From assembly GCA_038127535.1 (NCBI GenBank), contig JAYPHU010000001.1:124001-188000 (forward strand): a stretch of DNA of 64,000 nt, in the 5' to 3' direction. This DNA comes from JAYPHU01 sp038127535 (GTDB lineage: Bacteria; Pseudomonadota; Alphaproteobacteria; Rhodospirillales; UBA2165). Every line of letters starts with the position of its first letter. The first letter of the stretch is position 1. The notes below the pieces were generated by a model, which worked only from the letters and a program-made list of their open reading frames with translations, was not told where the DNA came from and made no database searches. Below, piece after piece: positions 60,342 to 64,000 of the stretch. The position numbers and the translations under genes are program-made.

Positions 60342-60749
60342 TTAGCTCGCCTCCTTGTTCAGGAGTTTGGAGGCGACGTTGATGTATTTCCGACCCGCTT
60401 CCTGCGCCATCTCGATAGCTTCTTCCATCTCGCACTTTCCGCGGATGCTGGCCAATTTAACCAGCATGGGCAGATTGACGCCGGCGATCACCTCCGTGTC
60501 CGCCCGCTCCATGGTTGCAATCGCCAGGTTGGATGGCGTGCCGCCAAACATATCAGTAAGGACGATGACACCTTTGCCGCCTTCGACCCGGGTAATGGCG
60601 GTCAGAATATCCGTGCGGCGGTGATCCATGTCATCGTCGGGGCCGATGCTGATGGCCGCGACGTTCTCCTGGGGGCCGACCACGTGCTCCATTGCCTTTA
60701 CCAGCTCGTCAGCCAAATCACCATGCGTGACGATCACCAATCCAATCAT
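60342..60749 (-). CDS. PTS EIIA component of the mannose family
   Basis: 135 residues. IGLVIVTHGDLADELVKAME holds the phospho-histidine near residue 9; VLTDMFGGTPSNLA near 65 is the second family motif. No EIIB or EIIC partner is present, so it is thought to serve regulation rather than sugar transport, as in other alphaproteobacteria. In the same minus-strand run as rapZ (34 bases upstream) and HPr. Confidence 0.94.
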   Translation of the reverse strand: MIGLVIVTHGDLADELVKAMEHVVGPQENVAAISIGPDDDMDHRRTDILTAITRVEGGKGVIVLTDMFGGTPSNLAIATMERADTEVIAGVNLPMLVKLASIRGKCEMEEAIEMAQEAGRKYINVASKLLNKEAS

Positions 60750-60782
60750 GCATTTATTCCTTTTCGGGCGCTGGCCGGAGCG

Positions 60783-61679
60783 TCAGCCCGGTTGATCCAA
60801 CTCCCTGTGGTGTATCTGAACATTCTGTCCATTTCCTTCAAACCATATCCCGAGTTGTTCCGCAATGAAAACGGACCGGTGCCGGCCGCCGGTGCAGCCC
60901 ACGGCGACGGTCAGATAGCTTTTCCCTTCCAACAGATAGCGCGGCAGCAAGGGTTCGATCAGCCGGGTGAGATTGTCGAAAAATTCCTGGTAGCCGGGGT
61001 CGGCCGCAATGAAGTCTCCGACAGCTTCTTCCCGGCCGTCCAGCGGGCGCAGCTCAGGATCATAATGGGGGTTTTTCAGGAACCGCACGTCGAACACCAA
61101 GTCCGCCGTCCTGGGTACGCCGCGGCGGAAGGAGAACGAGGTGACAAAGACCGATAGGCTTTTGTCCGCCGGAACTTCCAGATAAGCCTGCAACAGCCCC
61201 TTCAGCGCACCGGGGCTCAGTCCCGTCGTATCCATGGTGAAATCTGCGCGGTCCCGCAACGGGGCCAGCAATCGACGTTCGTGTTCGATGCCGTCGATCA
61301 CCGGGCGGTCAATGGCCAAGGGATGGCGGTGGCGGGTTTCCTCGTAACGGCGGCGCAGTTCTTCGTCGTCGCAGTCAATAAAGATGATCCGGGCATCCAC
61401 GTCTCCGCCGGCAATCAATTCATCGTAGCGGGCCAGAAAAGCGTCTGCGCCGAAGTCCCGGGTGCGAATATCGACCCCGATCGCGATGGAGCGGGCCAGG
61501 CCGGGCACCGCGAACTCCCGCTGGCTGCCCACGACCAGCGAGCTGAGCAGGGACAGGGGCACATTATCAATGGCCTCGAAGTTCATGTCCTCAAGGGCCT
61601 TGAGCGCGGAGCTGCGTCCCGCTCCGGACATGCCGGTGATCAGGACGGCGCGGATCGGCGTGCTGTCGTCAGAGCTCAT
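60783..61679 (-). CDS. rapZ: RapZ-family RNase adapter / nucleotide-binding protein
   Basis: 298 residues. Walker A GMSGAGRSSALKALEDM near residue 17, Walker B-like FIDCDDEELRRRYEETRRHP near 100 and the C-terminal IGCTGGRHRSVFIAE near 255, all characteristic of RapZ (YvcJ/YhbJ). In E. coli it directs RNase E to GlmZ to control amino-sugar synthesis; in alphaproteobacteria its partner RNA is not established. Start overlaps the hprK stop by four bases. Confidence 0.94.
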   Translation of the reverse strand: MSSDDSTPIRAVLITGMSGAGRSSALKALEDMNFEAIDNVPLSLLSSLVVGSQREFAVPGLARSIAIGVDIRTRDFGADAFLARYDELIAGGDVDARIIFIDCDDEELRRRYEETRHRHPLAIDRPVIDGIEHERRLLAPLRDRADFTMDTTGLSPGALKGLLQAYLEVPADKSLSVFVTSFSFRRGVPRTADLVFDVRFLKNPHYDPELRPLDGREEAVGDFIAADPGYQEFFDNLTRLIEPLLPRYLLEGKSYLTVAVGCTGGRHRSVFIAEQLGIWFEGNGQNVQIHHRELDQPG

Positions 61680-62122
61680 GACCGGGAGCCTATATCGCCC
61701 GTCGCCAGTTTCAAAGCAATTCGCACTTTGGCGGGCGCGGACGCCTCAAACGGGTTCAGCCGCACCAGGGGCAGGGCGAGGCCCAGAACTTCGATGTCCG
61801 CTGGTTCCGCTAGACGCTCAATGTCTTCAGGCGGTACAAGTTCAATGACCAGCCGGACGGGTATGTCGTTGGTGTGCGGTAGCTCGACGATGACCACACC
61901 TCTGACTTCAAGCAGCCCGGCAATGGTATCGGGCGCGCCGGCGAGGAGGTTTCCGTCGATAGCGTACAGATCAACCCGGTCGTCCGCGATCAACTCGGCG
62001 CCCTCATCGATCAGCCGCAAGGCCAGATCGGATTTGCCGCTGCCGGACTCGCCGGTGATCAAGACTCCCGCGCGGTCAATACTGACCGCCGAGCCGTGAA
62101 CTTGTTCTGACGCTGCCGCCAT
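61676..62122 (-). CDS. hprK: HPr kinase/phosphorylase, short alphaproteobacterial form
   Basis: 148 residues from ATG 62122; the frame runs to 62209 inside chvG and is not used. Only the C-terminal catalytic domain of Gram-positive HprK is present: VLITGESGSGKSDLALRLI (Walker A) near residue 25, LIADDRVDLY and the EVRGVVIVELPH (the family signature LEIRGLGI equivalent). It phosphorylates HPr on Ser46, linking PTS-Ntr to ChvG/ChvI. Starts 2 bases after the chvG stop. Confidence 0.93.
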   Translation of the reverse strand: MAAASEQVHGSAVSIDRAGVLITGESGSGKSDLALRLIDEGAELIADDRVDLYAIDGNLLAGAPDTIAGLLEVRGVVIVELPHTNDIPVRLVIELVPPEDIERLAEPADIEVLGLALPLVRLNPFEASAPAKVRIALKLATGDIGSRS

Positions 62123-62124
62123 AG

Positions 62125-63777
62125 TTAAGCTGCGCCGCCCGCCGGGAGCTGCACACAAAACCGCGCGCCGGCCACCCTGCCATCCGCCTCTATTCGGTTT
62201 TCCGCCCAAATCCGCCCGCCATGAGTTTCGACGATTTGCTTGGAGATGCTGAGGCCCAAGCCCGAATGGATGCCGAATTTTTCTTCGGTCGGCCGTTCCT
62301 GATAGAAGCGCTCGAAGATGTTGGCTTCGAGCCCCTCCGGAATACCGGGGCCCTGATCATCCAGCGTGACCAGGATGTCGCCGCCGTCCCGCCGGGCGGC
62401 CACGGAGATATGGCCGCCGTCCGGGCTGAAACTGATGGCGTTCCCGATGATGTTGCGGAACACCTGGACCAGCCGGTCTTCCAGACCGCGCACCGCCATC
62501 GGCCCACCGTCTTCGATGGCGAGATCAAGCGGAGTGCCATGAGTGTCGATGGTGGCTTGATGCAGTTCACCGAGCGTGTTTAAGAGCGCGCCCAGATCGA
62601 CCGGCTTCATTTCCGCCCGGGACAGTTCGGCATCCAACCGGGAGGCGTCGGAGATATCACTGATTAGTCGGTCGAGCCGTTGGATGTCATCCAGGATGAT
62701 CGACATGAGTTTCTTTTGCTGGTCCGGATCATCGATCCGCGCCGCCGTTTCCACCGCACTGCGGAGAGAGGTGAGGGGGTTCTTAATTTCGTGGGACACA
62801 TCGGCGGCAAATCGCTCGATCGCGTCCATCCGCAGCCACAACGCCTCGGTCATTTCCCGGAGCGCGGCACTCAGATGGCCGATCTCGTCGGACCGCTTGC
62901 CCATGTCCGGGATGGCGTACTGCCGCCCCAGACCCTGACGGATGTGATCCGCCGCCACCGCCAAGCGACGTAAGGGACGGGCGATGGTGCCGGCCAGATA
63001 GATCGACAGAAGAACGGTGACCAGGAGCGCGATCCCGAACACTTTCAAGATATCGAGGCGGACCTGAAATACGGCGTCGTCGATGCTGCTGGTGTCTTTT
63101 GACAGGATTAGCGCGCCCAGAACATACTTATATCGCTGCACGGGCACGGCGACGGTGATGCTGAGAATACCGTCGGTACTGAGCCGGACGGCGTGCCCCC
63201 TATTGCCGATGAGCGCCGTGCCGGTTTCGGGCAGGGCGGCGGGCGCCGCGTTGGTGGGGGCCGGCGGGTCGACCCGTTCGTCATCGCGCAAAAGGTTCCG
63301 CAAAAACCGGTCCACGGTATTGAGGATTTTCTGGTAGTTGCTTTCCTCCTCCTCCGGCGGCGGCAATTCCTCGACCTTGACGACGCCACCTGCGCCGCCG
63401 GGCCCGGCCAGTTGGGTCGAATCGCTGACGAGGGATCCGTCTTTTGAGACAAGCTGTGCCTGGGTGCCTGTCGCCGCCGCAAGCCGTCGAATAATCTGAC
63501 CGGCGTTCTCGGGACGGAGGTACTGGCTCTGACTGTCCGTCCCGCCGACGGCGGCTTCGCCCAGAGCGGCGGCGAACATTTCCGCTTGAGTGGTGAGCGA
63601 GGTGATTTCGCTGTCGATCAAGCTTTGACGGTACTGGCCGACAAACAACAGGCCGAATACCAGCACGGCCAGGGCCAGCACGTTGATGGCGAGAATTCGC
63701 CGCGTGATGGACGACACCGATTTGGGTTTTCGGCTCTTTTCCGGTTTGCCGGCGGCGGGCTGATCCTCTTCTGACAC
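62125..63777 (-). CDS. chvG: Sensor histidine kinase ChvG (ExoS-type)
   Basis: 550 residues with two membrane segments (about 30-50 and 245-265) bounding a periplasmic sensor domain. A HAMP linker follows (AGTIARPLRRLAVAADHI), then HisKA ADVSHEIKNPLTSLRSAVE near residue 335 with the phospho-His, and HATPase motifs VFRNIIGNAISFSPDGG, VTLDDQGPGIPEGLE and HSGLGLSISKQIVETHGG. It senses acidity or envelope state and signals to ChvI. Its gene order with hprK is hallmark alphaproteobacterial. Confidence 0.94.
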   Translation of the reverse strand: MSEEDQPAAGKPEKSRKPKSVSSITRRILAINVLALAVLVFGLLFVGQYRQSLIDSEITSLTTQAEMFAAALGEAAVGGTDSQSQYLRPENAGQIIRRLAAATGTQAQLVSKDGSLVSDSTQLAGPGGAGGVVKVEELPPPEEEESNYQKILNTVDRFLRNLLRDDERVDPPAPTNAAPAALPETGTALIGNRGHAVRLSTDGILSITVAVPVQRYKYVLGALILSKDTSSIDDAVFQVRLDILKVFGIALLVTVLLSIYLAGTIARPLRRLAVAADHIRQGLGRQYAIPDMGKRSDEIGHLSAALREMTEALWLRMDAIERFAADVSHEIKNPLTSLRSAVETAARIDDPDQQKKLMSIILDDIQRLDRLISDISDASRLDAELSRAEMKPVDLGALLNTLGELHQATIDTHGTPLDLAIEDGGPMAVRGLEDRLVQVFRNIIGNAISFSPDGGHISVAARRDGGDILVTLDDQGPGIPEGLEANIFERFYQERPTEEKFGIHSGLGLSISKQIVETHGGRIWAENRIEADGRVAGARFCVQLPAGGAA

Positions 63778-63806
63778 CGTTCTCCCCCTGAACCGGCCTT
63801 AGCGAG

Positions 63807-64000
63807 TTAGGCTGTTTTCGGATCCTTGTAGCGGTAGCCGACACCGTACAGTGTTTCAATCTCCGAGTAGTCGGAGTCACAGTTCCGAAACTTCTTACGC
63901 AGCCGTTTGATGTGGCTGTCGATTGTCCGGTCGTCCACATATATATGTTCGCCGTAAGCCGCATTGATCAGTTGATCCCGGTTCTTCACCAACCCCGGCC
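63807..64000 (-). CDS. chvI: Response regulator ChvI, C-terminal part only
   Basis: Read from base 64000 down, only about 64 codons at the 3' end are visible: RDQLINAAYG, DDRTIDSHIKRLRKKF and IETLYGVGYRYK form the recognition helix and wing of an OmpR-type DNA-binding domain. The receiver domain and start lie outside the window. The stop is 29 bases before the chvG ATG. Confidence 0.93.
   Translation of the reverse strand, partial: PGLVKNRDQLINAAYGEHIYVDDRTIDSHIKRLRKKFRNCDSDYSEIETLYGVGYRYKDPKTA

Overview
This is a GC-rich chromosomal segment of an alphaproteobacterium, most likely of the Rhodospirillales type. The main reason is gene order. The right end has chvI-chvG-hprK-rapZ-EIIA(Man)-HPr-ahcY followed by a PAS histidine kinase, tsaE, amgK, murU, addB, addA and trxA. 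The middle has TIGR02300-aroA-cmk-rpsA-sppA-ihfB-lapA-pyrF-trpF-trpB-trpA-folC. Both orders are characteristic of alphaproteobacteria. No phage, insertion sequence, CRISPR array or rRNA operon was seen.

Layout. 1-5.4 kb: a truncated aldolase/short-chain dehydrogenase, an LsrF-type thiolase, a double-length dCTP deaminase flanked by two clusters of DnaA-box-like 9-mers, a dienelactone hydrolase and the RNase P RNA. 5.8-32.5 kb is an accessory, largely catabolic region. It holds an Fe-S protein with an AMP-dependent acyl ligase; a Rieske ring-hydroxylating dioxygenase (alpha and beta subunits with a short-chain dehydrogenase between them); ZntB and MscS; a RimB-RimK fusion next to an aspartoacylase-like peptidase; and an MFS transporter. 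It continues with a MarR-centred divergent cluster (FAD hydroxylase, DUF2783 protein, VanA-like Rieske oxygenase / acyl-CoA-dehydrogenase-like monooxygenase, sulfatase, cupin), a complete TctCBA tricarboxylate transporter, another cupin and a propeller-like protein. Two broken genes lie here: a GSCFA-family gene and an RpoH-like sigma factor with three in-frame stops. 32.6-45.7 kb: tRNA-Ala(GGC), then a co-directional housekeeping run from aroA to folC. 45.6-64 kb: all on the minus strand, covering a permease, a methyltransferase, thioredoxin, AddAB recombination, MurNAc recycling (AmgK/MurU), TsaE, signalling kinases, SAH hydrolase, the nitrogen-type PTS module with HPr kinase and RapZ, and the ChvG/ChvI two-component system (ChvI cut by the window end).

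How the genes work together. The accessory region looks like an aromatic (possibly sulfated aromatic) degradation locus: uptake (Tct, MFS), desulfation (sulfatase), ring hydroxylation (two Rieske oxygenases, one FAD hydroxylase, one reduced-flavin-type monooxygenase), dehydrogenation (SDR), possible ring cleavage (cupins) and CoA activation (AMP ligase), with MarR as the likely switch. The substrate is inferred, not shown. Coding assignments rest on reading motifs and recognising families by eye; no database search was run.
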